Shown piece by piece: positions 7,445 through 17,541 of a DNA stretch of 38,327 nucleotides. Numbering within the stretch: position 1 is the stretch's first letter; every line of letters starts with the position of its first letter. The stretch is from NCBI GenBank assembly GCA_026709535.1, contig JAPOST010000189.1, positions 1 through 38,327 of the forward strand, given 5' to 3'. Made by a program: the position numbers and the translations under genes. The notes beneath the pieces are model-generated. The model had not been told where the DNA came from. It saw only the letters and a list, made by a program, of their open reading frames with translations, and made no database searches. This stretch comes from Rhodospirillaceae bacterium. Its GTDB lineage: Bacteria; Pseudomonadota; Alphaproteobacteria; Bin65.

Positions 7445-9626
7445 ACTGCTACTTGAACTCCTGTCCGAAGAAATTCCGGCCCGCATGCAGGATCTGGCGC
7501 GTAACGATCTGGCGCGACTGGTAACCGACGGGTTGAAAGAGGTCGGCCTCACCTGCTCGGACGTATCAACATTCTCGACCCCGCGGCGTGTCGGCCTCGT
7601 GGTCGATGGCCTTCCCAAACAGCAGGCAGATATCCGCCAGGAACGGAAGGGACCGCGCGTCGGGTCGCCTGACAAGGCGATCCGGGGGTTCTTGAGGTCC
7701 GTCGATTTCGAGAGACTGGACCAGTGCGAAGTACGAGAGATCAAGGGCGCCGAGTTCTATTTTGCATTAGTGGAGAAGAAAGGCGCCCCGACCGCTGAAG
7801 CGCTCACCGACATCGTGACCGCGGCCATCTGGTCGCTGGGCTGGCCGAAGAGCATGCGGTGGGGCGGCACGCATTTCAGCTGGGTTCGTCCCTTGCAAAA
7901 CATCTTGTGCGTTTTTGACGGTTCCCCGGTTTCGGGCAACCTGGAACTCGGCGGAGAAACCATCCTTGCCTTCAATTCCAGGACCATTGGACATCGCTTT
8001 CTGGCACCGCACGAGATCCTGGTAAAATCATCCGATGACTACCGGCAGTCTCTTGAAAAGGCCTTCGTTCTGGTCGACCCGGAGAGGCGAAAACAAAGGA
8101 TTGTGGATGAAGCCGCGCGCCTTGCTCAGCAAGAAGGGCTGGTCTTGCGCGACGATTCCGAGTTGCTTGCCGAAGTGACCGGACTGGTCGAATGGCCCGT
8201 TCCGGTGATGGGCGCCATTGACGACGCATTTATGGAACTGCCGCAGGAGGTTCTGATCACTTCCATGCGGAGTCATCAGAAATACTTCGCCTTGGAAGAC
8301 GGTGACGGCCGGATGGCGTCCCGGTTTATCACGATCGCCAATATCGAGACACAGGACGCGGGGAAGGCGGTCGCGTTCGGGAACGAGCGGGTATTGCGCG
8401 CGCGGCTGGCCGACGCCAAGTTTTTCTGGGATCAGGACCGGACTGCCCCTCTGGCATCGCGCGTCTCGGCGCTTCGGGCGATCACTTTCCACGCTCAACT
8501 GGGTAGTGTTGGCGAGAAGGTACAGCGAATTGAAAGCTTGGTCGCCGATCTGGCCGTGATGGTCGGGGCAAATACCGAACTTGCCTCGAGGGCCGCCCGT
8601 CTCGCCAAGGCGGACCTCACCACTGGCATGGTCGGCGAATTCCCCGAGCTGCAGGGGCTGATGGGCCGATACTATGCCCTGAATGACGGCGAAGCAGCGG
8701 CCGTTGCCGAAGCGGTTGCCGGGCACCATGCGCCGCAAGGACCGTCAGATGGGTGCCCCGCCGATCCTGTCACTATCGCGGTCGCGTTGGCCGACAAGAT
8801 TGATACCCTGGCTGGATTCTGGCTGATTCGGGAAACACCTACGGGCTCACGCGATCCCTTCGGGTTGCGCCGCACCGCCTTGGGCGTCATTCGCCTGATA
8901 CTTGAAAACGGCCTCCGGCTGCCGCTGGTCGGCCTTCTCCAGCAGGCGGCAGAGCAGGTTTCCCTTTCGGCTTTCGAGAGCCATACTGCTCAACAACAGG
9001 CAGTGCCAGGCGATGTTGGTGTTGATGACATTTCCATCGCCGGGCCAGCGAAAACCGAAACCGGGACACATCCGCGCTTTGGAGCGATTTTCGACTCCAC
9101 GTGCCTGGTCTTTCAGTTCATCGTCGATCGTTTGAAAGTGCATTTTCGGCATCAGGGCATGCGCCATGATCTGGTGGCCGCGGTCTTCGACAAGGGGGAT
9201 GATGACGACCTTGTCCGTCTTCTCGCGCGAGTCGAGTCGCTGGATCGTCTGCTGCAATCAGAGGATGGCGAAAATCTGTTGATCGGCTATCGTCGGGCGG
9301 CCAATATCTTGCGTATCGAAGAAAAGAAAGACGGTCGACCCTATACTGGAACTCCGGAAGCCGGTCTTTTGCAACTCGATCAGGAGTTAGCGTTGTACGC
9401 CGCCTTGCAGGAAGCCGACAAGACCGTCGCTCACCATCTTGAGGCTGAGGCGTTCGCGGACGCCATGGCGGCCCTGGCCCGGCTTCGAGGGCCCATTGAT
9501 CGTTTCTTTGACTCCGTCAAGGCCAATGACAACAATGCAGCGCTTCGCGAGAACCGTCTTTTTCTACTGTCGAAAATTCGCACGGTGATGGGACAGGCGG
9601 CCGATTTTTCGTTGATTGAAGGGTAG
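7437..9626 (+). CDS. glyS: Glycyl-tRNA synthetase beta subunit
   Basis: The 729-residue beta subunit, which recognises tRNA-Gly and is required for charging. Homology begins at ATG 7437 ([20 protein letters not shown]), overlapping the glyQ stop. Typical segments include [55 protein letters not shown]-like [19 protein letters not shown] and the DALR-like anticodon-binding C-terminus [20 protein letters not shown]. The protein is longer than the usual 690 or so residues, owing to an insertion of about 40 residues near 510-555 (the [17 protein letters not shown] region) that looks like low-complexity linker just before [19 protein letters not shown]. The frame is intact across it. Confidence 0.97.
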   Translation: MPELLLELLSEEIPARMQDLARNDLARLVTDGLKEVGLTCSDVSTFSTPRRVGLVVDGLPKQQADIRQERKGPRVGSPDKAIRGFLRSVDFERLDQCEVREIKGAEFYFALVEKKGAPTAEALTDIVTAAIWSLGWPKSMRWGGTHFSWVRPLQNILCVFDGSPVSGNLELGGETILAFNSRTIGHRFLAPHEILVKSSDDYRQSLEKAFVLVDPERRKQRIVDEAARLAQQEGLVLRDDSELLAEVTGLVEWPVPVMGAIDDAFMELPQEVLITSMRSHQKYFALEDGDGRMASRFITIANIETQDAGKAVAFGNERVLRARLADAKFFWDQDRTAPLASRVSALRAITFHAQLGSVGEKVQRIESLVADLAVMVGANTELASRAARLAKADLTTGMVGEFPELQGLMGRYYALNDGEAAAVAEAVAGHHAPQGPSDGCPADPVTIAVALADKIDTLAGFWLIRETPTGSRDPFGLRRTALGVIRLILENGLRLPLVGLLQQAAEQVSLSAFESHTAQQQAVPGDVGVDDISIAGPAKTETGTHPRFGAIFDSTCLVFQFIVDRLKVHFRHQGMRHDLVAAVFDKGDDDDLVRLLARVESLDRLLQSEDGENLLIGYRRAANILRIEEKKDGRPYTGTPEAGLLQLDQELALYAALQEADKTVAHHLEAEAFADAMAALARLRGPIDRFFDSVKANDNNAALRENRLFLLSKIRTVMGQAADFSLIEG

Positions 9627-9656
9627 TGTGCCGATGGATCGGAGTGCCAGTCTTCC

Positions 9657-12338
9657 ATGAAAAAATGGATATACAGTTTTGGCGACGGCAAGGCCGACGG
9701 TGATTCAACGATGCGTCACTTGCTGGGAGGCAAAGGGGCCAATCTGGCCGAGATGAGCAGCATTGGCCTGCCAGTCCCGCCCGGCTTTACCGTCACGACT
9801 GAGGTATGCACCTGGTATTACGACCACGACCAGCAATATCCTCCTGAACTTGCCGAACAGGTCAGGAGCGCCATTGCCGGTATAGAAACGATTGTCGGGG
9901 ACCGATTTGGCGATCGGCATCGTCCGCTCCTGGTTTCGGTCCGATCCGGCGCGCGCGCCTCGATGCCCGGGATGATGGATACCGTTCTCAATCTGGGATT
10001 GAACGATCAAACCGTCGTAGGGCTGGCGGCGGCGAGCGGCAACGAACGATTTGCCTGGGACAGTTATCGTCGTTTCATTCAAATGTTTGGTGACGTCGTG
10101 CTGGAGGTCGACCACTACGAGTTTGAGCACGAATTGGAGCAGATGAAAGGAGAGCGCGGCTTCGACCTGGATACTGATTTGGAGGCCGACGATCTTCGTC
10201 AGCTCGTTGACCGGTACAAGCAGGTCGTCGAAACAGCCACTGGATCGCCCTTTCCGCAGGATCCGCAGGACCAGCTCTGGGCCGCGATCGGTGCCGTGTT
10301 TGGCAGTTGGATGAACACGCGGGCCATTACCTATCGACGTCTTCATGACATACCGGCCGAGTGGGGAACCGCCGTCAATGTCCAGGCCATGGTCTTCGGT
10401 AACATGGGTGAGGACTGTGCGACAGGCGTTGCTTTCACGCGCGACCCATCCACCGGCGAAAACAGTTTCTTCGGCGAGTTTCTCGTGAATGCGCAAGGCG
10501 AAGATGTCGTCGCAGGTATCCGGACACCCCAGAACCTTACCGTCAATGGCCGGGCCAATCACGGGCCCGATCTACCGTCAATGGAAGAGACGATGCCGAC
10601 GGTTTTTCAAGAACTCAACAGAGTTCGCGACGTTCTTGAACGACATTACCACGACATGCAGGATATCGAATTCACGGTGCAGCGCGGCAAGCTGTGGATG
10701 CTGCAGACGCGAAATGGAAAACGCTCCGTGCAAGCCGCGCTAAGGATTGCCGTGGACCTGGTGGCGGACGGTATTCTGGATCAGGCGGGAGCGCTGGCGG
10801 GGCTCGATCCGGCGCAGCTTGATCAACTGCTCCATCCCACGCTGGATCCTTCGGCCGAGGTGACGATCTTCGGGCATGGTCTCGCGGCCTCACCGGGCGC
10901 TGCAACAGGCGTGGTAGTTTTTTCCGCTGACGATGCCGTTGCCAGAGCGGACTCCGGAGATACGGTAATCCTTGTCCGAAGCGAAACCAGTCCTGAAGAC
11001 ATTCACGGCATGCACGCGGCCGCCGGAATCCTCACGACTCGTGGAGGAGCAACCAGCCACGCGGCTGTGGTCGCCCGCGGCATGGGACGCCCATGCGTCT
11101 GCGGCGCGGGCGATATTCGGGTAGATTACGAGTCCGGCGAGATGTCTTGTGCCAACATGACGGTTCGAGCCGGTGACAAGATCACGATTGATGGCGCGTC
11201 GGGCCGGGTGATGTTGGGTGCGGTACCGTTGATACAGACCGAGCTTTCGGGCGATTTTGCCAAGATCATGTCTTGGGCGGATTCGATTCGGCGCATGCAG
11301 GTCCGGACCAATGCCGAAACTCCTGCCGACGCGCGAACAGCGCGGGAATTCGGTGCAGAAGGGATCGGTCTGTGCCGCACCGAGCACATGTTTTTCGATG
11401 AGGATCGCATTGTCGCGATGCGTGAGATGATCCTGGCAGACGACGAGACAGGCCGACGGACAGCACTGGACAAGCTGCTCCCGATGCAGCGTCAGGATTT
11501 CATCGACCTGTTTGATATCATGGCTGGCTTGCCGGTAACGATCAGGCTTCTGGACCCGCCGCTGCACGAGTTTCTGCCCCGTGGTGAAGAGGAACTGGCT
11601 GGCGTCGCCGATGCGGCGGGCGTCACGGTTGCCGAGGTCCGTCGACGGGCGCAGCGGCTGGACGAATCAAACCCGATGCTGGGTCATCGAGGGTGCCGAC
11701 TCGCCATCACGTTTCCGGAAATATGTGAAATGCAGGCCCGCGCGATTTTTGAGGCGGCAGCGGCGGTTCAGGACAAGAAAGGCGCCGCGGTCATGCCCGA
11801 AATCATGATCCCTCTGGCCTTTTCGAAGGACGAAATCGCGCGCCTGAAATCCGTTATCGACCAGGTGGCAAAAGAGGTTGCTGCGCGGATCGGGCGGCAG
11901 ACGGATTATCTTGTCGGTACCATGATAGAGCTGCCGCGCGCCGCGCTGCTTGCCGGAGAAATTGCCGAAGAGGCAGCATTCTTCAGCTTCGGCACCAACG
12001 ACCTCACTCAAACCACCTTCGGTCTTTCCCGGGATGATGCAGGAAACTTTCTGGATGCCTATATCGATCACGGTATCCTGGCCAAGGATCCCTTTGTGTC
12101 ACTTGATTTCGATGGTGTTGGTGAACTGGTGGAGATGGCTAGCGATCGCGGCCGCGCCAGCCGTAGCGACATCAAGCTCGGGATTTGCGGTGAGCATGGA
12201 GGCGATCCTTCATCGATCCGGTTCTGCGAGAAGATCGGACTCGATTATGTCTCCTGCTCACCCTTTCGCGTTCCGATCGCCCGCCTCGCAGCCGCTCAGG
12301 CCAGCCTTCAGTCAAAATCCACGCGTCATGCTGTTTGA
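9657..12338 (+). CDS. ppdK: Pyruvate, phosphate dikinase
   Basis: An 893-residue enzyme interconverting pyruvate + ATP + Pi with PEP + AMP + PPi, used in gluconeogenesis or PPi-dependent glycolysis. All three domains are visible: N-terminal ATP-grasp nucleotide domain (GGKGANLAEM from residue 24, SVRSGARASMPGMMDTVLNL), the swivelling phosphohistidine domain with TTRGGATSHAAVVARGMGRP (His468), and the C-terminal TIM barrel with EGIGLCRTEHMFF, MIPLAFSKDE, FSFGTNDLTQTT and the catalytic Cys844 in GICGEHGG. Full length and typical. It starts 30 bases after glyS; its last 13 bases overlap the end of the convergent ygfZ. Confidence 0.98.
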   Translation: MKKWIYSFGDGKADGDSTMRHLLGGKGANLAEMSSIGLPVPPGFTVTTEVCTWYYDHDQQYPPELAEQVRSAIAGIETIVGDRFGDRHRPLLVSVRSGARASMPGMMDTVLNLGLNDQTVVGLAAASGNERFAWDSYRRFIQMFGDVVLEVDHYEFEHELEQMKGERGFDLDTDLEADDLRQLVDRYKQVVETATGSPFPQDPQDQLWAAIGAVFGSWMNTRAITYRRLHDIPAEWGTAVNVQAMVFGNMGEDCATGVAFTRDPSTGENSFFGEFLVNAQGEDVVAGIRTPQNLTVNGRANHGPDLPSMEETMPTVFQELNRVRDVLERHYHDMQDIEFTVQRGKLWMLQTRNGKRSVQAALRIAVDLVADGILDQAGALAGLDPAQLDQLLHPTLDPSAEVTIFGHGLAASPGAATGVVVFSADDAVARADSGDTVILVRSETSPEDIHGMHAAAGILTTRGGATSHAAVVARGMGRPCVCGAGDIRVDYESGEMSCANMTVRAGDKITIDGASGRVMLGAVPLIQTELSGDFAKIMSWADSIRRMQVRTNAETPADARTAREFGAEGIGLCRTEHMFFDEDRIVAMREMILADDETGRRTALDKLLPMQRQDFIDLFDIMAGLPVTIRLLDPPLHEFLPRGEEELAGVADAAGVTVAEVRRRAQRLDESNPMLGHRGCRLAITFPEICEMQARAIFEAAAAVQDKKGAAVMPEIMIPLAFSKDEIARLKSVIDQVAKEVAARIGRQTDYLVGTMIELPRAALLAGEIAEEAAFFSFGTNDLTQTTFGLSRDDAGNFLDAYIDHGILAKDPFVSLDFDGVGELVEMASDRGRASRSDIKLGICGEHGGDPSSIRFCEKIGLDYVSCSPFRVPIARLAAAQASLQSKSTRHAV

Positions 12339-13225
12339 CACGCGCTTTCGTTTCCTGCCAAGGCGGCGATCAGCCAGGCAGGCGGCGCGGGACGTAGCCT
12401 CGACTCCCCGCTCATCAGCGGTTGCGTTTGCCCTCCGGCGATCTCGTTAAGGATCCCGTCCGACCTGACGATCGTCATCACCATGCCGCCTGCGGAGGAT
12501 CGGCACTCGCCGATCTGAAGGTTTCCTTTCATGACTGGCGCACCCGGGTTGGGGGCGGGACCTTCAATCTTCATTGGCATCATCCTGCGTTTGACCAGGC
12601 CTCGATAATGCATCCGGGCCGTGACTTCCTGGCCCATCCAGCAACCCTTCTGCCAATCGATGGCGCCCAGAAGATCAGCGTTGCCCTCCGGCAGCGTGGA
12701 TTTTTCGACGCGAAAATCGCGAGCGCCATCGGGAAGGCCTAGAACAAGTCGGTGGGCATCCCAGTCCATCGACGATGCTTCCGTCAGTCCGGCTGCACGG
12801 AGCGCATGAATCAGAAGGGAGGCTTCGCCGATATACCGGTTGCCGGCGCCCTTCACTCTGGGGTCGCGAAAGACGATCAGGTCCTCCTGATCCAGATCCG
12901 GCGGCAACGCAGCGATATCGACCGCGACCGCAAGGTCATCCTCAACTTCAACTCTTGCGTCCAAACGCAACGTGTATCGCCGCAGCCTTTTCTGCAAATC
13001 GCCGATTCTGCCTTTTTCACCGTCGAGCAATAACGACTCGCCGTCGCTGATCACGAAGAAGTCGTGCAGGTATTTTCCTTGCGGTGTCAGAAAGGCCGCC
13101 CAAATTGCGCGATCTTCGCTGACCTTCAGAACATCGTTGGAAATGACGCCCTGCAGCAAATCGATGCGATTGGAGCCGGTGACACGAAGCAGAACCCTGT
13201 CATCAGCGATATGGAATTTGGACAT
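12326..13225 (-). CDS. ygfZ: Folate-binding protein YgfZ (iron-sulfur cluster repair, GcvT-like)
   Basis: A 299-residue protein of the YgfZ/IBA57 family, structurally related to the glycine-cleavage T protein. It helps assemble or repair a subset of Fe-S enzymes in a tetrahydrofolate-dependent way. The family signature K-G-C-x-x-G-Q-E appears as KGCWMGQE at 193-200, with the essential cysteine present, followed by VTARMHYRGLVKRRM. The N-terminal ISNDV and FLTPQGKYLHDFFV segments are typical. It is convergent with ppdK and divergent from the glycosyltransferase gene at 13352, with 126 bp between the divergent starts for both promoters. Confidence 0.95.
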   Translation of the reverse strand: MSKFHIADDRVLLRVTGSNRIDLLQGVISNDVLKVSEDRAIWAAFLTPQGKYLHDFFVISDGESLLLDGEKGRIGDLQKRLRRYTLRLDARVEVEDDLAVAVDIAALPPDLDQEDLIVFRDPRVKGAGNRYIGEASLLIHALRAAGLTEASSMDWDAHRLVLGLPDGARDFRVEKSTLPEGNADLLGAIDWQKGCWMGQEVTARMHYRGLVKRRMMPMKIEGPAPNPGAPVMKGNLQIGECRSSAGGMVMTIVRSDGILNEIAGGQTQPLMSGESRLRPAPPAWLIAALAGNESACQTA

Positions 13226-13351
13226 GATCTTTTTCAGGCAGGTCGAAATCCTTCATTGAACTAGACGGTTCTGCGCCTTGATCAACCAACAGCACGAGGT
13301 GTCATCGGGATATATGGCGCCATCTGGTCCAGCGGCGTATAAGCACCGGCA

Positions 13352-14326
13352 ATGCGAATTTTGTTCATCACCTCGACCCGGATCGGTGACGCAGTGTTGT
13401 CTACGGGCGCGCTGGCCTGGGTTTTGGCGCGCTGGCCCGAGGCGAGAATAACGATTGCCTGTGGCCCTGCCGCTGCACCCCTGTTCGAAGCGGTGCCTAA
13501 CCTGGAGCGACTTCATGTCTTGCGAAAGGAGCGTGGCGGGCAGCATTGGTGGCGATTGTGGGCGACTTGCGTCGGAAAATTCTGGTATGCCGTCATCGAC
13601 TTCAGGCGTTCGGCAATGCCCTATCTCTTGGGCGTCCGACAGCGCTACGTTCTCGCGCGATCGGATACCAGACAGCACAAGATCATGGCCATCACGACGA
13701 TGCTTGGAGAACAGGTGCCGGTGACGCCAAAGATCTGCATCCGGGCCGATCACGAGATTGCTGCCCGACAGATGCTGAACTCGGCATCGTCGCGGGCCAA
13801 GCCGCTGATCGCGGTCGCGCCGACCGCAAACTGGGGCGGCAAGGAATGGCCGGCCAAACGATTTGCCGAACTGTGTCGGCGCCTGGCCTCGCCCGGCAAA
13901 CTGGCCGAGAAAGGGACTTACGTGATCATGTCCGCACCGGATGAGATTGAGCGAGCCGGGAAGCTGGTGGAGTTGATTGAGGATCTTCCGGTCATTGATC
14001 TGCGCGGAAGGATAGACCTGTTGACCGCATTTGCGTGTCTCCGACAGGTAGACATGTTCGTTGGAAATGATTCCGCGTTGATGCACCTCGCAGCCGCTGC
14101 CGGCATCTCCACCTTGGGTCTCTTTGGTCCAAGCCGGGATGAAGTGTATGGGCCATGGGGCCCCCGCTGTTCCGTGGTGCGTACCAGCCTGACGTTCGAT
14201 GAGATCACTGCCGCGCCGGGATACAGCTACAAATCTCATGATTCGCAAATGGGAACGCTGACGGTCGATCGGGTTGAGTCGGCAGTCAATGATCTATGGC
14301 GGTCCAGGGCAGCAAAGCCTGCGTGA
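13352..14326 (+). CDS. Glycosyltransferase family 9 (heptosyltransferase-like)
   Basis: A 324-residue GT-B fold transferase of family GT9, which adds ADP-heptose or a related sugar to the lipopolysaccharide core at the inner membrane. The N-terminus MRILFITSTRIGDAVLSTGA is the classic GT9 acceptor-domain opening, and the donor-domain motif FVGNDSALMHLAAAAGISTLGLFGPSR is at about 233-259. APTANWGGKEWPAKRFAELC matches the central inter-domain region. The stop overlaps the next gene as TGATG, starting a chain of coupled genes (GT9-GT2-GT4-pyrC). Exact sugar and acceptor are unknown. Confidence 0.93.
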   Translation: MRILFITSTRIGDAVLSTGALAWVLARWPEARITIACGPAAAPLFEAVPNLERLHVLRKERGGQHWWRLWATCVGKFWYAVIDFRRSAMPYLLGVRQRYVLARSDTRQHKIMAITTMLGEQVPVTPKICIRADHEIAARQMLNSASSRAKPLIAVAPTANWGGKEWPAKRFAELCRRLASPGKLAEKGTYVIMSAPDEIERAGKLVELIEDLPVIDLRGRIDLLTAFACLRQVDMFVGNDSALMHLAAAAGISTLGLFGPSRDEVYGPWGPRCSVVRTSLTFDEITAAPGYSYKSHDSQMGTLTVDRVESAVNDLWRSRAAKPA

Positions 14327-15087
14327 TGCCGGGCAAGGAACCGACACTTTCTGCCTTGGTCGTTGCATGCAACGAAGAGCATCAGATCGCGGACTGCCTC
14401 GACATGTTGAAGTTTGCCGACGAAATCGTCGTGGTCCTGGACAAGTGTACCGACGGTACGCGGGAAGTTGCCCAGGCCGCTGGTGCAAGGACGTTGGCGG
14501 GGAACTGGGAGATTGAAGGTCCCCGGCGCATGGCCGGGATCAATGCCTGCCGGGGCGACTGGATTCTGGAAGTCGACGCCGACGAACGCGTTTCGAGGGA
14601 TCTCGCGGCAGAAATCAGGTCGGCGGTCCAGGACGATGCCGATGCCTGCTATCTGATTCCGTTCGAGAATTTCATCGGGGACCGGCTGGTTCGATATGGC
14701 TGGGGTGGATCCTGGGGTGTCAGCGCAACAGTCCGGCTGTTCCGCAAAGGCAACAAGACTTGGGGCAATCAGCGGATTCACCCGGCGATTACGCTGCAAG
14801 GCGAACGCCGTTGGCTCAAGGCCTGCATGCTTCATCATGTGGACCGAGATGTCAGCGACATGATCCAGCGGCTGGATCGATACACTGCGGCGCGGGCCGC
14901 CGACATGCGCGCCAGCGGTTCGACAGAATCCTTTGGGCGGAATTTTCGCCGGCTCTTTACGCGGTTCTTCAAATGCTATGTCCGCCGCAAGGGTTACAAG
15001 GAGGGTTACTATGGATTCCTGATTGCCTTCTTTGCTGCAATCTGGCCCATGCTGGCCTGGCTCAAATTCCGGTTGGACAGGGACTGA
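14326..15087 (+). CDS. Glycosyltransferase family 2 (LPS core, WaaE/KdtX-like)
   Basis: A 253-residue GT-A transferase. The Rossmann-like start LSALVVACNEEHQIADCLDM and the metal-binding VDADE at 83-87 are intact. The later SWGVSATVRLFRKGNKTWG and HHVDRDVSDMIQRLDRYT resemble the WaaE/KdtX group that adds glucose to heptose in the LPS inner core. The C-terminus ends with a hydrophobic stretch (FLIAFFAAIWPMLAWLKF) preceded by a very basic segment, consistent with membrane attachment. An earlier in-frame ATG at 14296 exists, but ATG 14326 overlaps the upstream stop in a TGATG arrangement and fits the family start. Confidence 0.92.
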   Translation: MPGKEPTLSALVVACNEEHQIADCLDMLKFADEIVVVLDKCTDGTREVAQAAGARTLAGNWEIEGPRRMAGINACRGDWILEVDADERVSRDLAAEIRSAVQDDADACYLIPFENFIGDRLVRYGWGGSWGVSATVRLFRKGNKTWGNQRIHPAITLQGERRWLKACMLHHVDRDVSDMIQRLDRYTAARAADMRASGSTESFGRNFRRLFTRFFKCYVRRKGYKEGYYGFLIAFFAAIWPMLAWLKFRLDRD

Positions 15088-16124
15088 TGCGCATCCTGAT
15101 GGCGATGGCAGGTCTTGGCGGCGGCGGTGCGGAAAGCTTCTTCGAAAGACTGGCGATCGCTTTTTCCGCAAGGAAACATGACGTGCTTGCGGCCATTCGG
15201 CCTTATGAGCTGCGGCGCGAGAAGCTGGAAGCTTCAGGCGTATCGGTTCACTGGATCCGGTTTGGCGGTTTGGCCGATTTAGCAAGCCGACATCGAATTC
15301 GCCGCCTGATTCGCAAAGCGCGCCCCGACGTGACCCTCAGTTTCATGAGCCGCGCTGCATCATTCATCCCGGCCGGCGGCGCTTCACCACATATCGCGCG
15401 CCTTGGAGGCTACTATCCGCTGAAGCACTATCGCACTGCTGATCATCTGGTCGTCAACACACAGGACATCGGCCGATGGTTGATAGCTCAGGGCGCGCCG
15501 CCGGATACCGTGAGTTATGTCCCGAATTTTACTGTCCCGTCGGTAATATCGCCTGCGATTCGCTCCGACTACGCCGTGCCGGATATGGCAACGTTGGTTG
15601 TCGCACTCGGACGTCTGCATCGCAACAAGGGGTTTGACGTTCTGTTGAACGCGCTGGCGAAACAGCCCGATCTGTACTTGTGGTTGGCTGGCGATGGCCC
15701 GGAACGAAAAACGTTGGACCGCATGACGGATGGTCTGGGCCTTCGTGATCGGGTTTGCATCTTGGGATGGGTGGACGATCCCGCACCATTGATCGCTGCT
15801 GCGGATATTGTAGCGGTGCCTTCGCGGTACGAGCCGTTGGGCAATGTCATCCTGGAAGCGTGGAGCATGGCAAAGCCGATCGTGGCGGCTGCGTCGGCCG
15901 GGCCGGTCTCTCTGATCGAAAACGGGGTGACCGGTCGCTTGGTGCCGGTCGACGATTCCCTGCGCTTGGGTCAGGCTCTGGCGGACGTTTCCCGATTGCC
16001 GGACCGCGGTGCATCGCTCGGCGCTTCCGGTCGGGAGCGACTCAATGCGGAGTTTTCCGAAGAGACCGTGCTTGATCAATATCTCGATTTGTTCGAACGC
16101 CTCAAGACGCAGACGTCAGCATGA
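15087..16124 (+). CDS. Glycosyltransferase family 4
   Basis: A 345-residue retaining GT-B transferase. It opens with the glycine-rich MAMAGLGGGGAESFFERLA, has the donor-domain entry VVALGRLHRNKGFDVLLNALA, the AGDGPERKTLDRM loop, and the E-x7-E signature of GT4 enzymes in EPLGNVILE (Glu249 and Glu257). Likely role is a further sugar addition to the LPS core or O-chain, inferred from the two upstream transferases. The frame is open from 14760, but ATG 15087 overlaps the stop of the GT2 gene as TGATG and begins the family homology. Its own stop overlaps the pyrC start as ATGA. Confidence 0.93.
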   Translation: MRILMAMAGLGGGGAESFFERLAIAFSARKHDVLAAIRPYELRREKLEASGVSVHWIRFGGLADLASRHRIRRLIRKARPDVTLSFMSRAASFIPAGGASPHIARLGGYYPLKHYRTADHLVVNTQDIGRWLIAQGAPPDTVSYVPNFTVPSVISPAIRSDYAVPDMATLVVALGRLHRNKGFDVLLNALAKQPDLYLWLAGDGPERKTLDRMTDGLGLRDRVCILGWVDDPAPLIAAADIVAVPSRYEPLGNVILEAWSMAKPIVAAASAGPVSLIENGVTGRLVPVDDSLRLGQALADVSRLPDRGASLGASGRERLNAEFSEETVLDQYLDLFERLKTQTSA

Positions 16125-17464
16125 ATGATCAGCACTTCAATCTGGTAATTCTGGGTGGCTCCGTGATTACGCCATCCGGTAGAGAAAAAACTGATGTCGG
16201 CATCAGGAACGGCCGCATTGCAGAAATCGGCAACTTGTCCCGAACCGCCGCTGCCGAACGGTTCGACGCTGCAGGTCTGCATGTCCTGCCCGGCGTCATT
16301 GATACCCAGGTGCATTTCCGCGAGCCCGGTCTGGAACACAAGGAAGATCTGGAGTCTGGCACCCGTGGCGCGGTGAAGGGGGGTGTGACGGCAATTTTTG
16401 AAATGCCGAATACGTCGCCGAACACGGATTCCGCTGAAGCGCTGGCTGACAAGGTTTCGCGCGCTGTCGGTCGCACGTGGTGCGATTTTGCCTTTTTCGT
16501 CGGCGCGACAAACGAGAACGCCGAAACGCTCAGAGATCTCGAGCGCAGGCCCGGTTGCTCAGGCGTAAAGGTTTTCATGGGCAGTTCGACCGGATCCCTG
16601 CTCGTAGCGGATGACGGGAAGCTACGGGATGTCCTGGCCAATGGATCTCGCCGGGTCGCGATTCACGCCGAAGACGAGGACCGGCTGCGAGAGCGAAGGG
16701 TTCTGCTGGATCGCAATGCGGGCCCCGTTCAGCATCCGCATCTTCGAGACGAGGAATCTGCGGTTCGGGCGACGCGTCGAATCCTGGCGCTTGCTCGCGA
16801 AACCAGCCGGCGCATCCATGTACTGCATGTCTCTACAGCAGAAGAATTGCCGCTTCTCGCGGCAAACAAGGACATCGCGACCCTCGAAGCGACCCCCCAG
16901 CATCTGACTCTGTCGGCCCCGGAATGCTATGAGCGACTGGACGCATTCGGGCAAATGAACCCACCCATCAGAGATGACCGGCACAGGCAGGCTCTATGGC
17001 AGGCCATCGAGGCCGGAATCGTCGATCTCGTCGGCAGCGATCACGCGCCTCACACGAGGGAAGAGAAGGAGCGGCCTTATCCCGAATCGCCATCGGGCGT
17101 GCCTGGAGTTCAGACTCTTGTTCCCGTGCTACTGGACCACGTCAATGCCGGTCGGCTCAGCCTGGAGCGTTTTGTCGATCTGACCAGCGCCGGCCCAAAC
17201 CGGATCTTCGGGATCGCCAACAAGGGCCGTATTGCCGTGGGCTACGATGCAGATTTTACCATAGTAGATCTCAAGGCTCAGCGAACGATCACCAACGCTT
17301 GGATCGAAAGCAAGTCCAAGTGGACGCCCTTTGACGGCATGGCTGTTACCGGCTGGCCCGTGGCCACAATCATTCGAGGCAAAACGGTGATGCGCGAAGA
17401 TGCGTTGTTGTCGGATCCGACAGGCCGCCCGGTGCGCTTTCAGGAGTGCTTGATTGAGGGTTGA
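16121..17464 (+). CDS. pyrC: Dihydroorotase, class I
   Basis: A 447-residue amidohydrolase that cyclises N-carbamoyl-aspartate to dihydroorotate in pyrimidine synthesis. The binuclear zinc site is complete: His65 in GVIDTQVHFREPG, the carboxylated Lys150 in GVKVFMGSSTGSL, histidines in IHAED and IHVLHVS, and the catalytic Asp307 in GSDHAPH. The substrate loop MPNTSPNTDSAEAL is present. It is the last member of a coupled chain with three glycosyltransferases. It may be the functional dihydroorotase, since the motifs are intact and it is not the PyrC-like non-catalytic type. Confidence 0.95.
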   Translation: MNDQHFNLVILGGSVITPSGREKTDVGIRNGRIAEIGNLSRTAAAERFDAAGLHVLPGVIDTQVHFREPGLEHKEDLESGTRGAVKGGVTAIFEMPNTSPNTDSAEALADKVSRAVGRTWCDFAFFVGATNENAETLRDLERRPGCSGVKVFMGSSTGSLLVADDGKLRDVLANGSRRVAIHAEDEDRLRERRVLLDRNAGPVQHPHLRDEESAVRATRRILALARETSRRIHVLHVSTAEELPLLAANKDIATLEATPQHLTLSAPECYERLDAFGQMNPPIRDDRHRQALWQAIEAGIVDLVGSDHAPHTREEKERPYPESPSGVPGVQTLVPVLLDHVNAGRLSLERFVDLTSAGPNRIFGIANKGRIAVGYDADFTIVDLKAQRTITNAWIESKSKWTPFDGMAVTGWPVATIIRGKTVMREDALLSDPTGRPVRFQECLIEG

Positions 17465-17541
17465 AAGCGGGGTTTGTTGAACGAAAGTCCGGCACGATAA
17501 TACCGCTGCTCGTCGGACGATCGGGCAAATGAACAGATGCG

